A DNA stretch of 64,000 nt from Ditylenchus dipsaci. Taxonomy: Eukaryota; Nematoda; Chromadorea; Rhabditida; Anguinidae. Location of the stretch: NCBI GenBank assembly GCA_004194705.1, contig SADC01001379.1, forward strand, positions 124,001 to 188,000. The letters are read 5' to 3'. Below, piece by piece: positions 42,523 to 52,912 of this stretch; position 1 is the first letter of the stretch, and each line of letters opens with the position of its first letter. Position numbers and translations under genes: made by a program. The notes under the pieces were generated by a model, which made no database searches, was not told the origin of the DNA, and was given only the letters and a program-made list of their open reading frames with translations.

Positions 42523-45500
42523 TTAAAGCAAATCTTTGTTGATGCCCACAGCTGCCAGTTCTTCTTGGACTCTGTTCAAGTAGTCGGCATCAGGGTAACC
42601 ATAACTAAATTGTATAAAAATATTACAGCAAAAATACTAAAAATTTATTAAGTTTCTATGATTCTGTCAATTTAGGCCTTGAGGTTTCAAATTTTTAAGG
42701 GCTAATTAAAAATTCATTTTAGCCCACGGCCCCCTAAAATTCAAATCTTAGTGCATTAGGAAAATTTGGCGCCAAACGAATTTTTCTCAAAAACAATCAT
42801 TTTTAGACCCTTTCGGAGTCTTTCTGTTTCGTACGCCTGATCTGGTTTTTTCCATGTTGCCTTGGCATATTCATGACCAAAATATTGCTCACACGAAGGG
42901 TTTTCAAATGAGCCATTACTTGCCCATGAAACACGCAAATTATCAAAATCATAATTAACTTCTGTGAAAATTTTCAATATTTCTTCATTGTCTGGTTCGC
43001 TAAATTGAGATCCTGAAAAGTTTTTTCGACTATTTATGCACAAACGAAATCGGGAACCCTTTAAAGTAGTAAATAAGCTACATTTTCGTACCAAGGAAGT
43101 ATGCAAAAAATGCAAATTTAGGGTGCCTAATGCAAAAGTTAGATGGAAAATGCAAAAACCCCTATTTTTACTATTTTAAAAGGCCATCGCAAGAGGCAGG
43201 CAAGATCCGTCTTTGTATGCTGATTTACCTTACTTTTTAAGCTGCGTTTAGGGAATCATCAGCCACTAGGGAGGACGTGCGACAGTGCAAGTGCAGCCTC
43301 AGGTTGAATAAGCAGCAGAATGAAGTGTATGCCAAGTTCCGCGAAGTCTTCCCTACGATGGACGTAGAAAAGGTTTGTGTCCTTGTGTCTGCAAATCACA
43401 CAATAAATTTATTTTTTCTAGATAATTGCAGCCGACTTGAAAGGGGAGAACAAGAAAGCGTGTAGGCTTTTCTGCGAGGAGTTCAAGGATTCAGTGGCCT
43501 AGTACAATCTGGGAACAATTTTGCGGATGGATGCAAGCGGGATATACGCTAAGCCTAACACTCTTATCGCTGCAAAGGTATAATTTGTACGTTGCAATAC
43601 TTCCTGATCTTTCATGAATTGCTTTCAGATCATATTTCTGGCAATTGAAGGCGCTTGAAACGTGGAAGGCATCAATGAAAAGTGGAAGGAGAAATTCTCA
43701 GAAGATCACAGAAAGACCCACGCTGAAGCTGACAGAAACGCTATCTAGCCGAAGAGTATATTAGGCTAAACATCGTTCCCGTTATTCTCCTTACAATTGT
43801 GTTTGATGTGATTGGTTAAATTTCAGAGATTATGATTTGTTTCGTCAATAAAGAAATTTTATTGTTGAATTGAGTCTGGCTTTCCTTGTGGGTCCACCCC
43901 GATTGATCCCCGCCGATTGATCCCGGCCGATTGATCCCCGCCGATTGATCCCCGGCCGATTGATCCCGCCGATTGATCCCCGCCGATTGATCCCCGAACA
44001 ATTGAAAAAGTTCATGTCATTTCACAAGTAATTTATTTTCAATGTACAACAAACAAAAATATAACAGCAATGTTATCTCAGTTCCTCTCAGTTTTGGTGT
44101 ACCCAATGACTTTTTTTTCACTCTCACTTTCAGTGAAAATTTCGGAGGAATTTTTCAGCTTGAACCAACCAAACCAAGTAGTCGTCCACTTGGCATGTTA
44201 AAGATGGTTTGATAATGGTAAAATGCCGTTTTGTAGGGTATGCATCGAGTTTTGGTAAAATCAATACCTGAGAAAACTGCATTTAACCACTATCAAACCA
44301 TCTTCAGCATGCCCGAGTTAGTCCAGAAAACTGGTTTTGGAACATGAAAAAATCTTTTGCTCCAAGTGGACGACCACTTGGTTTAGTTGGTGCATGGATT
44401 ATCCAGTAGAACTGAAGTTGGGTCATGAAAAACATTTTAAATTTTAAAAGTTATTTACAAGACGAAAATATCTTGATCCAGATATTGATCCAAAAACTTG
44501 ATCCAGCCTGATCTGACCCGATGCATCCCTGATCTACGGCTGACCCGTTCTGATCCAGCCCAACCCGCTGGGAACAGGGGTGGATCAATCCGGATCAGGG
44601 GATGGTCAGGAATAGATCAGGCCGGATCAGACTGTATCAGGAGTGGATTAGGACGAATTAGGGGTGTATCAGACTAAAGGCTAGATCAGACAAATTTTCC
44701 CAAAAAAACTGTTAAATAGCCTTAAAAACTGGATCAGAAATAATCCTATATTCAGGATCAGGATTAAATATAATCTTTGATCCGTGATCCCTATCCAGCT
44801 ATATGCCTTATTTGGCTAAGGATTATGCTTGATCCTGGGTCTGAATACCTGCCTAGGTAGTTCTCCTATTTTTACTTGGAGTTCGCCTGTATAAGCCTGA
44901 GTCTAACTTAGCAAAAACCTCATGTTTGAGTGCGTCCAAACATACGCTGGCCAACCTTGCCTGAGCTTAAGTGAACTTTTGGGTGAAAAGTACTTTAGGC
45001 GAAATGACCATCTCCGTATTGTATTCACTATTTTTCAAATTGGCCGGGGATCAATCGGCCGGGATCAATCGGCCGGGGATCAATCGGCGGGGATCAATCG
45101 GCCGGGATCAATCGGCCGGGGATCAATCGGCGGGGATCAATCGGACGGGGATCAATCGGCGGGGATCAATCGTCCTGATCCCTTTCCTTGTTTTCCCAAT
45201 TTTTACTACCTAACTTTTGCATTTTCGTCTCCCGGACACGGACATTTCGCCCCACGACCCTTCGCCCCATGGTACACTTCGCCCCATCCCGACAAAAAGG
45301 GACACTTCGCCCCATCCCGATAGAAGTGAACACTTCGCCCCATCTCAATAAAAAGGGACACTTCGCCCCGCCTGTGTAAAAATGGACACTTCGCCCCGCC
45401 TAGACAAAAAAGGGCACTTCGCCCCATCTCGATAAAAAGGGACACTTCGCCCCACCCGAGCGAATCAGGACAAAAAGGATTTAAAAACCCTTTTTTACGG

Positions 45501-48500
45501 TGCTTAGCACTGATTATTTTTTCGTACTACAGTCAAACCTCGATATAAATACCGATATAACGACACCCTCGATATAACGATACCCGAAAATGGACCAATT
45601 TGGTCAGCTTTGACTAAGGTCTAGTCAAATGAATCCTCGATATAACGACACCTCGATATAACGACACCCTTAGGCCGGTCCCTTGGGGTGTCGTTATATC
45701 GAGGTTTGACTGTAGTTTATTACTGCTGTCATCTTTTTATTTCGCTATTCTTTTGTGTTTAGTTATGGACGCTCGAGATTTTCTTCGTGAGGGTCGTTTG
45801 AGTTTTGGTGCTCTGTGTGAAGCCGTGGGGATGGATGCTAACGATCTTTTGGCCTTTCTTCAGAACGCAATCGGTCAATTCCCAGTCGCACCAATTGTCG
45901 AGGTGCCTATTCAGCAGCAAGAGATCGAACTAGAAGAAATCGGCGTGGAAAATGTAAGCTTTCACATTGCGGTCTTGATAAGATAATTTGAGGTTTAGGA
46001 TAACATAACAATCGTGCCATCTCTGAGGGGCAAGAAGAAGGCTGTTCACAGAGGATTTCAATTTCGCTAAAAACAACGGACAGAAAAAGGAACCAAGCAA
46101 CACTGGAAGTGCGACAAGGATGGGGTCAAGGATGGATCTTGCAAGGCTCTTCTTCACACAACCGTTGCCGGCAATATTTTTTGCAAGTTCGTTACACATA
46201 GCAGCCTTCTCCGTCACAATCACGGTCTGGATCCGATGGCTGTTCCAAAGAAATTACGTTGGTATATATTTTAGTTTAGGTTTGGTGCTCCTCTAATTCG
46301 TTATTTTAGGAACGGCAATGAATCCTCCTCTTTTCCCAGTTAACTGGTGGTCATGCTATGAAAGAACTTTGGCAGGTGAAGATCGAACCAACAACTTTGC
46401 TGAAGCTGCTCATCGCCGCTTTCATGATGCCTTAGGAGTGGATCATCCGACAGTGGGCCGTCTTATCCAGGACTTTAAAGTTATCCAGCGTACTCACGAC
46501 ATGCATTATGAACAATATCTGGCCGGAATCGCGGCACCAAGGAAACGGCAAGTCTATGTGGAAGCTGACGCAAGGATCTTGGTCAAGGTACTTAGATACG
46601 AAAGTGCAAATCTCATCGAATATCTCAGAGGTCTGGCTTACAACATCACTATGGATCAGTAAAGGAAAAAAATCAGCCTCTCTATCTCAATTTGTTAACT
46701 GTTATAGTTGTTTCTTGATGTTTCTTTGATGAGATAAATGTGCGGAATCTAAATTTAGTTGTTACGATTAGTATCTCATTTAGATGAGGCGAAGTGTCCC
46801 TTTTTATCGAGATGGGGCGAAGTGCCCTTTTTGTCTAGGCGGGGCGAAGTGTCCATTTTTACACAGGCGGGGCGAAGTGTCCTTTTTATTGAGATGGGGC
46901 GAAGTGTTCACTTCTATCGGGATGGGGCGAAGTGTCCCTTTTTGTCGGGATGGGGCGAAGTGTACCATGGGGCGAAAGGGTCGTGGGGCGAAATGACACG
47001 TACCGTTCATCTCCTGCTCTAGACATAGAAATTTTCGTTTAAAAAATTTGAATTTCATAAAAAATAATCTTGGCGTTTTGTTTGTCTTGAACTGCACTAG
47101 GATTTAAATTTTGGGGGGCCGTGAGCCATTTACCAAAGCAAAATACATTGTACCTTACAAAAATATTTCACCGAGGAACTAGATTTTTACAGTCAAACCT
47201 CGATAAACAGACAACCATCTCAAGTTTGTTCCCCCGTTGGGTCCGACGCTTTTTTAGGGCTAGGGAAAACTTGTCAAAAACGAAATTTCTGAAGAAATGG
47301 CCTTGGTCCTCCGTGTTATCTGAAAATGTCGAAGTAGCGAATAAAGTTTAATCACTTTAAATCAATATTACCGATGCTTCTTTACTACTTTTCGGCTTAC
47401 AGCATGCTGCAACATCACTAATATTTAATATAAATGATGAGTAATTTAAAAAAATTCCGCTTTTTTGACATATGAGAGAACAGGGGGCACCAATGCAATT
47501 TCTCGGGAATTTTCATTTTTGATAAGCTTACCCTGGTCTTTTTCAGGCATGATTTTTGCGTTTTTTACCGAACTTGATTCGTCAGTCTGATGACAAATTG
47601 TAAGACCGTGATTTTACAAGTCATTTTTTCAAAATCTTGCAGTTTTCGCCATTAAGACCGGTAAATTCTAACAAACGTACACCCTATTTTCCAAAACATG
47701 TGTCTGTTTATCTAGACCCGCGTGTTTCAATGACAAAACTGCAAGATTATGGAAAAATGAACCGTAAAAAACATAACTTTACAATTTTTGGTGACCAGAC
47801 TGACGAATCACGCTCGGTTAAAGACACTAAAAATCAGGGCTGAAAAAGCGTCAGATTCAGCGGGGGAACGAACTTGAGGTGGTTGTCTGTTTATCGAGAT
47901 TCGACTGTAATTAAAGCTGCAATTCTACATATATTCTACTCATATAAACATACCAAGAAGGTCCTCCAATAATGCAGGTCTTGTGATGGATTCCGTTCCA
48001 AGTGACAACATTTTTAGCTCCACTGGTCACTGAATCACCCACAGTAAATATAAGCAACCGATCAAAGGCTAACTGAAGTAGTTTGAGCACCTGAGTGCCC
48101 TCTTTATTGTTAGGCAAATAGGCCACTCGACTAGTGCCACTATAGTGAGTTCCTGGACGGGGATGTGCAGCTGTTTGAATGCCGTCAGGGATTGAGTAGC
48201 TGATCACATGGAATCCGTTGGCATCTGGATGGCCTGGAACTTTTCCCTTCATTTGGCTAACTCGCATCGTGGCATCCATAGGCTGATCGCCAAATGAAGC
48301 GGCGTACCACGTCAAGCACAGAGGGCACTGCATTTTGGATTTGAATGCCATCTTAATAAAAGAAGCATTTAGATAAACGACAGGTACATGGTCGATGACT
48401 AACAAGGTAAGCGTTTGAACTGTCCCCAGAAACATCCCACATCCAGTTTTTTTTAAATATCAAAAAACATTGTTTCAGCCAACAGTTGCTTTAACCACAA

Positions 48501-49802
48501 AAACTTTTTTTTGGATGCCTTGGTCTACGAAGCTTACTTTTTAATCATTGGTATCTTATAAAAAACAGCATAAAGGACCATAGCCGTCGCCGACAACGAG
48601 AACTTCAAATGTTTGAATTCGCGCGGGACAGTTCTCTTTCGTCTCGACTCAAAAGAGTAAAGTGCGAGACGAAAGAGAACAGTCCCGCGCGAATTCAAAC
48701 ATTTGAAATTCTCGTTGTCGGCGACGGCTATGATCATTTAAGCAGGGCTTCGAATAGTCCTTTTTAAAAAGATTTGTCCTTTTTTGGCACCCCAAATCTT
48801 TTTTTATTTTTGAATGTTTAGTCAAAATATTTTTTTTTCGCTTCAAAATGGCAATAAAGCACTGGATAAAATGACCCTTTTACTTCAAAAACAGTCAAAA
48901 TGTAATTTTTTTACCCAGATGTTCTTTTTTTTGAAATTTTTCATTCGGAGCCCTGCCTTTAAGAAACCAACGCATCCAAAAAAATTTTTTGTGCTTTCAT
49001 GCGTCTAATTCCATGCGTCGAATTTCATCCATCCATTACTCACGGTTATCATTTGCATGAAATATGAAGATAAGGACATTTGCTGACAGTGAAGCAGTGC
49101 TGGAAATACTCGATGTTTTTCAGCCCTCGATTTCAGTGAACGTACGAAAAGGCATAGTAAAAAATAGGGTGTGTACCTAAAAGAAATGGGACCTTCGACC
49201 CGAGACGATGCATATATAAAGTTTCCTCCCCCTTCAAAAACCAAAAAGGTCGGAGATTTGCAGGGAAAGTTCAAACGGCTTCCTTGTTAGCATAAAAAGC
49301 ATATGAAATTCATAATTTTATTAACCGCATAACTGAAAAAAACTAACTTCAATACATCCTTTGTGAAAAATATGAGAGCACCGTTTTAAACTAACAACTT
49401 CGTCCTCTGGTAAGGTGGAACTAGTGTTTGGCTCTAGATCGCACAGGCAAATGGAACACGGCTGCTCCTTGCCTCCTGCTTCTATTTTTCTCTCGATTTG
49501 CTTGATCTTCTCTAGTTCACTAGAGCTTACTGAACAAAAGTACTCATTGTTGGTAGTGCCAATTCTGCTTGTCGATGTCCCTGGAGCTTGATGAGGGGTG
49601 GGTAATACTGTGACTTCTTCTATGTCACTTGAACTGTCTAAATATCAACTTTTTAAATAGTAAGATTTCAGTGAAAACTACCAAAAGCATCGTCATAATA
49701 GTTATCGTAATCCTGTTCCATGTTTTCGTCAGATTCTTCCTCTTCGTCTTCAAAATCTTTTTCATTGGGGAAGTTAGTGCCAGAAGATGATGGGTTTACC
49801 AT
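42523..49802 (-). CDS. RING-Deltex (DTC domain) E3 ubiquitin ligase
   Basis: Exons 49802-49682, 49637-49348, 48351-47954 and 42604-42523 join in phase with no frame break. An acidic leader (NEKDFEDEEEESDENMEQD) and a Ser/Thr stretch precede a RING finger (CSICLCDLE, then RCSHIFHKGC; second half MQCPLC). The Deltex C-terminal domain follows: VPGHPDANGFHVISYSIPDG, HPRPGTHYSG, AYLPNNKEGTQVL, FDRLLIFTVGDS, WNGIHHKT and, in the last exon, YGYPDADYLNRVQEELAAVG. Deltex proteins act in Notch trafficking and ubiquitination; WWE domains are absent here. An in-frame ATG at 49859 would lengthen the N-terminus. The last intron is 5.3 kb and holds a pseudogene, a MULE relic and several repeats; the last exon fits exactly in phase and homology. 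A MITE ends about 15 nt upstream of 49859. Confidence 0.88.
42809..43012 (-). CDS. Orphan symmetric exon inside the Deltex intron
   Basis: A TTTTCAG acceptor, 204 nt open in one frame, and a GT donor; phase 1 at both ends. The text (EILKIFTEVNYDFDNLRVSW, then CEQYFGHEYAKATWKKPDQA) looks protein-like. It cannot be inserted between the last two Deltex exons, which join in phase 2. Family not recognised. It may be a stranded exon of another gene or a relic. Confidence 0.35.
43252..43748 (+). pseudogene. PBDC1: PBDC1-like pseudogene
   Basis: Exons 43252-43372, 43422-43577 and 43629-43748 join in phase. The reading matches the PBDC1 (polysaccharide biosynthesis domain-containing 1, yeast YPL225W) family: VYAKFREVFPTMDVEKI, then RLFCEEFKDSVA, YNLGTILRMDASG, NTLIAAKIIFLAIEGA and NVEGIN. 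Two in-frame stops, TAG at 43500 and TGA at 43656 (where the family usually has Arg), interrupt conserved parts, and the N-terminal third is missing. Introns are kept, so it arose by genomic duplication and not retrocopying. It lies on the opposite strand within the Deltex intron. Confidence 0.72.
43898..43998 (-). repeat. GATTGATCCCCGCC minisatellite, left block
   Basis: Six tandem copies of a 14-16-nt unit (CCGATTGATCCCCG). The inverse block is at 45048, about 1.1 kb away. Confidence 0.75.
44163..44394. repeat. Foldback between the two GATTGATCC blocks
   Basis: Ends CCAACCAAACCAAGTAGTCG and inverse CGACCACTTGGTTTAGTTGG, inner arms GATGGTTTGATA(A/G)TGG. 230 bp. Confidence 0.6.
44460..44830. 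repeat. Irregular GATCAG / CTGATCC repeat field
   Basis: More than twenty GATCC, GATCAG or CTGATC words in 370 nt without a fixed period. It resembles a decayed version of the neighbouring GATTGATCC unit. Confidence 0.5.
45048..45172 (+). repeat. GGGGATCAATCGGC minisatellite, right block
   Basis: Eight copies of the inverse of the 43898 unit. The two blocks form the arms of a possible 1.27-kb foldback (43898-45172). Confidence 0.75.
45530..45712. mobile_element. Pogo-like MITE nested in the MULE
   Basis: CAGTCAAACCTCGATATAAA at the left and the inverse TATATCGAGGTTTGACTG at the right, TA on both sides. It lies upstream of the transposase start. Confidence 0.65.
45765..46662 (+). pseudogene. 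FLYWCH / MULE transposase, catalytic core missing
   Basis: Exons 45765-45953, 45999-46261 and 46310-46662. The N-terminal part (MDARDFLREGRLSFGALCEA) leads into a FLYWCH zinc finger: VHRGFQFR, KQHWKCDKDG, C-KALLHTT and a closing HNH (LLRHNHGLDP). A TAA at 46068 interrupts the finger. The last exon matches the C-terminal region of MULE transposases (NWWSCYERTL, DRTNNFAEAAHRRFHDALG, HPTVGRLIQDF) and stops normally. The DDE catalytic region between finger and C-terminus is absent, and the second junction is out of phase. It is an internally deleted, non-functional relic. Confidence 0.75.
47190..47907. mobile_element. Pogo-like element in the Deltex intron
   Basis: CAGTCAAACCTCGATAAACAG and inverse CTGTTTATCGAGATTCGACTG, TA on both sides. 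Near-end word GTTCCCCCGTTGGGTCCGAC. Non-coding. Confidence 0.7.
48571..48740. repeat. Near-perfect 170-bp foldback
   Basis: Arms of about 75 nt: AGCCGTCGCCGACAACGAGA, TTTGAATTCGCGCGGGAC and its inverse. Same family as 5593-5840. It lies in the Deltex intron before the DTC exon. Confidence 0.7.
49083..49220 (-). repeat. SINE-like repeat, second copy
   Basis: Homologous to 23425-23570 (GACAGTGAAGCAGTG, CAGTGAAC, AGGGTGTG). The minus strand has GGGTCGAAGGTCC in the place of the B box. Confidence 0.4.
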
Positions 49803-49872
49803 GTTAATACGAGTTTTTTCTGAAAATGAAATGCCTGATATATATACACTCATCAGCACCGGCCTTGAAGTT

Positions 49873-50098
49873 TACCGTATTTCCTCTAATAGGCCGATTC
49901 AAACCCTTAAAAATCTGAAAATGATAAGGTTGATCTCGAGACTCTCGGGTGCTCAACCAAAATCCAAAAAAATGCAATCGGTAGAGCTCGTGGGATTTAA
50001 GAAGACTCAATAAACAGCTTTGCAAAATATTTTGTGTAGACCGAGATATGGGGGCGGCTTATTAGAGGGGGGGGCGGCCTATTAGAAGAAATACGGTA
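49873..50098. mobile_element. ACCGTATTT-family MITE upstream of Deltex
   Basis: TACCGTATTTCCTCTAATAGG and inverse CCTATTAGAAGAAATACGGTA; 226 bp. Its left edge is 13 nt from the upstream in-frame ATG (49859), so it probably lies in the promoter or leader. Confidence 0.75.
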
Positions 50099-50774
50099 AT
50101 CGACTCTAAGGAGTGTCACTATGTCGAGGCTTAAGTACAATTTAAATTTCCAAAAATTTTTGTTGTTAAATTTTTGTATATATTTGGTTTCTTTGGTTTT
50201 TTCTAAACAATTTTGTTAAGTAATTTATTTTATCATTAAAAAAGTATTTCAAAATCATTGTTTTTAGAAAAAATTTAACATTAAAAAATTTAAAGGGTAT
50301 TTTAGACAAAAAAATATATAGTAGTTATTCTAAAATTGAGCTAGAATTTACAGAATTTACTCAATAGTAATAAAAATTAAGAAAAAAATCTACTGGAAAT
50401 TCAAATGAAAATATTTCACAATATTTGCTTTGGCATTATTGTAATATTTTGAATGACACATCTTACCGCCTTTTTATATCATATATATTTTTATATCATA
50501 TATATATATATATAATATATATTATAAAAAAAGACCTCGCTTTTTAACAAGAAAAAGTTTAAAGTTTCTGTAATTTTTTTGAAAGAATGCAGAGCTTGTT
50601 TTCTCAGCCTGCAGAGAAAGAAAAACTCAAGACTTTTGTATTTTATTTTTTCAAAGTCTCTAAAGCACCGTTTTAATCCTTTTGGGGTAAATATTAAATT
50701 GACACTAAGTTTTGAGCCCCCTAAAATGAATTTTTTTTGTTCTATATTCAAATATTTGATACAGGAATATTCTT
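50099..50774. other. AT-rich spacer with a TATATA microsatellite
   Basis: A (TA)n/ATAT run lies near 50480-50525. Nothing else recognised. Confidence 0.4.
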
Positions 50775-51396
50775 TAGTATCTTACAAGGAAACCGCCCAA
50801 ACTGTACGATCAAATTCGCAAATTATGTAAAAGCCATCTTGATCATAGTCGATTTTTATAGTGTAGCCGGAGTATTTTGGCGGACAGCGACAAAAATTTT
50901 GAGTTCTAGATCAATGAAAGCCGGAAAACCCCGAAAACGCCAATTTTGGATTTTTCAGAGCTCCAATTTGTTAAGTGCCAAACCTTATCATTGTGACCAT
51001 ACGTTACTTTTTGATTTTAAGTCTAACGGTGATGTTTTGAAAAAAAATACGAGAATATTTTGAAAATTGAAATTTTCACGATAAATGACATGCATCAGTG
51101 AAATTTGAATTATTAAAATATCACAATTAGACGTAAAATCAAAAAGTAACATAAGGTCATAATATCAGATTTGGCAGTTGACGAACTAAACACCGAAAAT
51201 TGAAGCACTGAAATATCGAGAATTGTCGTTTTTGGGTTTTCCGGCTTTCTTTGTCCTAGAACTCAAAATTTTTGTCGCTTTCCGCCAAAATAACTTCGGC
51301 TACACTACACAAATCGACTATGCTCTACAAAATGGCTTCTACAGAATTTGCGAATTTGATCGTAAAGTTTGGGCGGTTTACTTGTTAGATATCTTT
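50775..51396. repeat. 620-bp foldback
   Basis: Arms of about 190 nt (AAACCGCCCAAACTGTACGA, TTTTGGCGGACAGCGACAAA, GAAAGCCGGAAAACCCC) are inverted copies, with a 200-nt AT-rich centre that is itself inverted around TAAAATCAAAAAGTAAC. Confidence 0.65.
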
Positions 51397-51484
51397 TTTA
51401 TGTAAATTTTTATGCTAACTCAATATTATGGTATAAAATCAAGGTAGTATTTGCGAGCTACTGAAATATGCGTATTAGCTAGGC

Positions 51485-51712
51485 GTCAATGCAAAAAAGG
51501 CCATAGACAACATCAACCGAGATGAAGGAGATGGAATAAATGCTTATGCTACAGCTAAGAGGTGGTTCTCCAATATTTAACGCATAAGTCTTGAAATTGA
51601 AGACAATACGAGATCTGAGCATCCTTGAGAAGTGGATCAATAGGCTGTCGTCAACGCCGTAGAGGAGCATCCGTCAGTGACTGAGTAGCATGTTGGCCGA
51701 TGCAGGTCAAAC
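51485..51712 (+). pseudogene. Decayed mariner transposase N-terminus
   Basis: Read with several stops: NAYATAKRWFSNI, then LEIEDNTRSEHP, VVNAVEEHPSVT. The order (tryptophan-phenylalanine helix, ED-x-x-RS linker, second helix) is that of mariner helix-turn-helix domains. It is a different, older lineage than the element at 16038. No inverted ends were identified. Confidence 0.5.
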
Positions 51713-52011
51713 AGAAATTGAACAAAAGGAGAAAGTGATCGAAAATGATGGAGAAAACTTCAATTATTAATTTGATTATGTTTGCTTAAAAATTCGCGAA
51801 ATTCCATTTCAGACAAGGGGGATCAAAACTTAGTGTCCAAAATGATCGATCAAACAACTTTTTTCAATAAATTTCTTTTTATTTGGTCTATGACAGTACT
51901 TTTATCTTCCAGAATGGCACAACTCCACATTATATTTGTGTTCTTAGGAATTGTCGAATGAAATAATAATAAAACAACTCTTGCTTGACCGCTATATTTT
52001 CTTGAAGGAGC

Positions 52012-52233
52012 ATGCCCACACTAATAAGAGTCGGTGCCGGGGGAGTCAAAAAAATTTCATAATTATTGGACTTGTGTACGGATTTTTCAACTTGGTTTCT
52101 AATAAAACGAGGCCTGAAATTAAATTCTAGGCCTTGTTTTGTTAGAAATCAAGTTGAAAAATTCGCACATAAGTTAAATGATTAGGAAAAGATTTTGAAT
52201 TCCGGGGCACCACCTCTTATTAGCGTGGGCATG
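52012..52233. repeat. 220-bp foldback
   Basis: GCATGCCCACACTAATAAGAG at the left and inverse CTTATTAGCGTGGGCATG at the right, inner AACTTG(G/A)TTTCTAA arms. Confidence 0.6.
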
Positions 52234-52368
52234 TCCCTTTAGTTTGATCTTTGCTATTTTATTGTAAAAACAAATTTCAATTCAAACAACAATAAAAAAA
52301 AGCAATAAGCTTTGACTACAGCCCGCTTTTTTTATTGCCTACCCCGTAGGAACCGACCGCAGGAATGT

Positions 52369-52520
52369 TTGGTACTTTCCTGTTATCGCGGCCTGATTTT
52401 ACGAATTTTTTCAAAATTTTTACATGTGTACAAAATCCGTAGCGCAAGGGTATGAAAATATGCGACAAAATATTGACAAAAATTAGTAAAATCAGGCCGC
52501 GATAACAGGAAAGTACCGAT
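52369..52520. repeat. 150-bp inverted-repeat MITE
   Basis: Perfect inverted arms GTACTTTCCTGTTATCGCGG followed by CCTGATTTTAC. Confidence 0.65.
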
Positions 52521-52639
52521 TGTTTAGAAAAGAGTACATTAAATAGAGGATACCCTATACAGAGACGCCTTTACCAAAATAAAACGCCTTTTTTTATCAA
52601 ATTTTTCTCATAGAAGAGGGAAAAAATACGAATAATTAA

Positions 52640-52745
52640 AATGTCTTGGCTATGTGGATTTGAACTTGAGACCTCACGAAACAGCAAAAACGTTATCTGG
52701 AGAAACATTTGACTGATGCGGACTGACCATGAGCCCCTTATCATA
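52640..52745 (-). repeat. tRNA-like SINE or tRNA relic
   Basis: On the minus strand: GGGGCTCATGGTCAGTCCGC (A-box-like), then GATAACGTTTTTGCTG, then CTCAAGTTCAAATCCACATAG (B-box-like). Stems are poorly paired, so it is not a working tRNA. Confidence 0.4.
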
Positions 52746-52912
52746 CTTGCGCGTTGCCCGAAAAATAAAAAGCGCCGCCGCCTCCGCCGCCGCCGGCATT
52801 TTCAAAATTTCGCCGCCTCCGCAGGAAACTAATGAAAACAAAGGCCGCCGGCGCTTTGAATGTGCCAATTTTCCACGGCGCTTCGCCGTGGAAAAAAGAA
52901 AAGTACGTTATA

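Larger units (their letters stand above)
45244..46994 (+). mobile_element. Mutator-like (MULE) foldback element, 1.75 kb
   Basis: Each end starts ATTTCGCCCCACGACCC and consists of about 220 nt of inverted copies of a roughly 30-nt tandem unit (ACACTTCGCCCCATCCCGA type, spaced by AAAAAGGG). The flanks are GACACGGAC (45235-45243) and GACACGTAC (46995-47003), an 8-of-9 match of MULE-like length. The interior encodes FLYWCH and MULE C-terminal protein parts. A pogo-like MITE is inserted in it. Confidence 0.75.

Noticed and set aside
45206..47097. Regularly spaced GGGGCGAAGTG repeats that resemble a CRISPR array
   Set aside because: The units occur as two inverted blocks at element ends, spacers are short and repeated, and the setting is eukaryotic. 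They are transposon ends.
52640..52745. A functional tRNA gene
   Set aside because: A and B boxes are suggestive, but the acceptor and anticodon stems do not pair well; kept only as a SINE-like relic.
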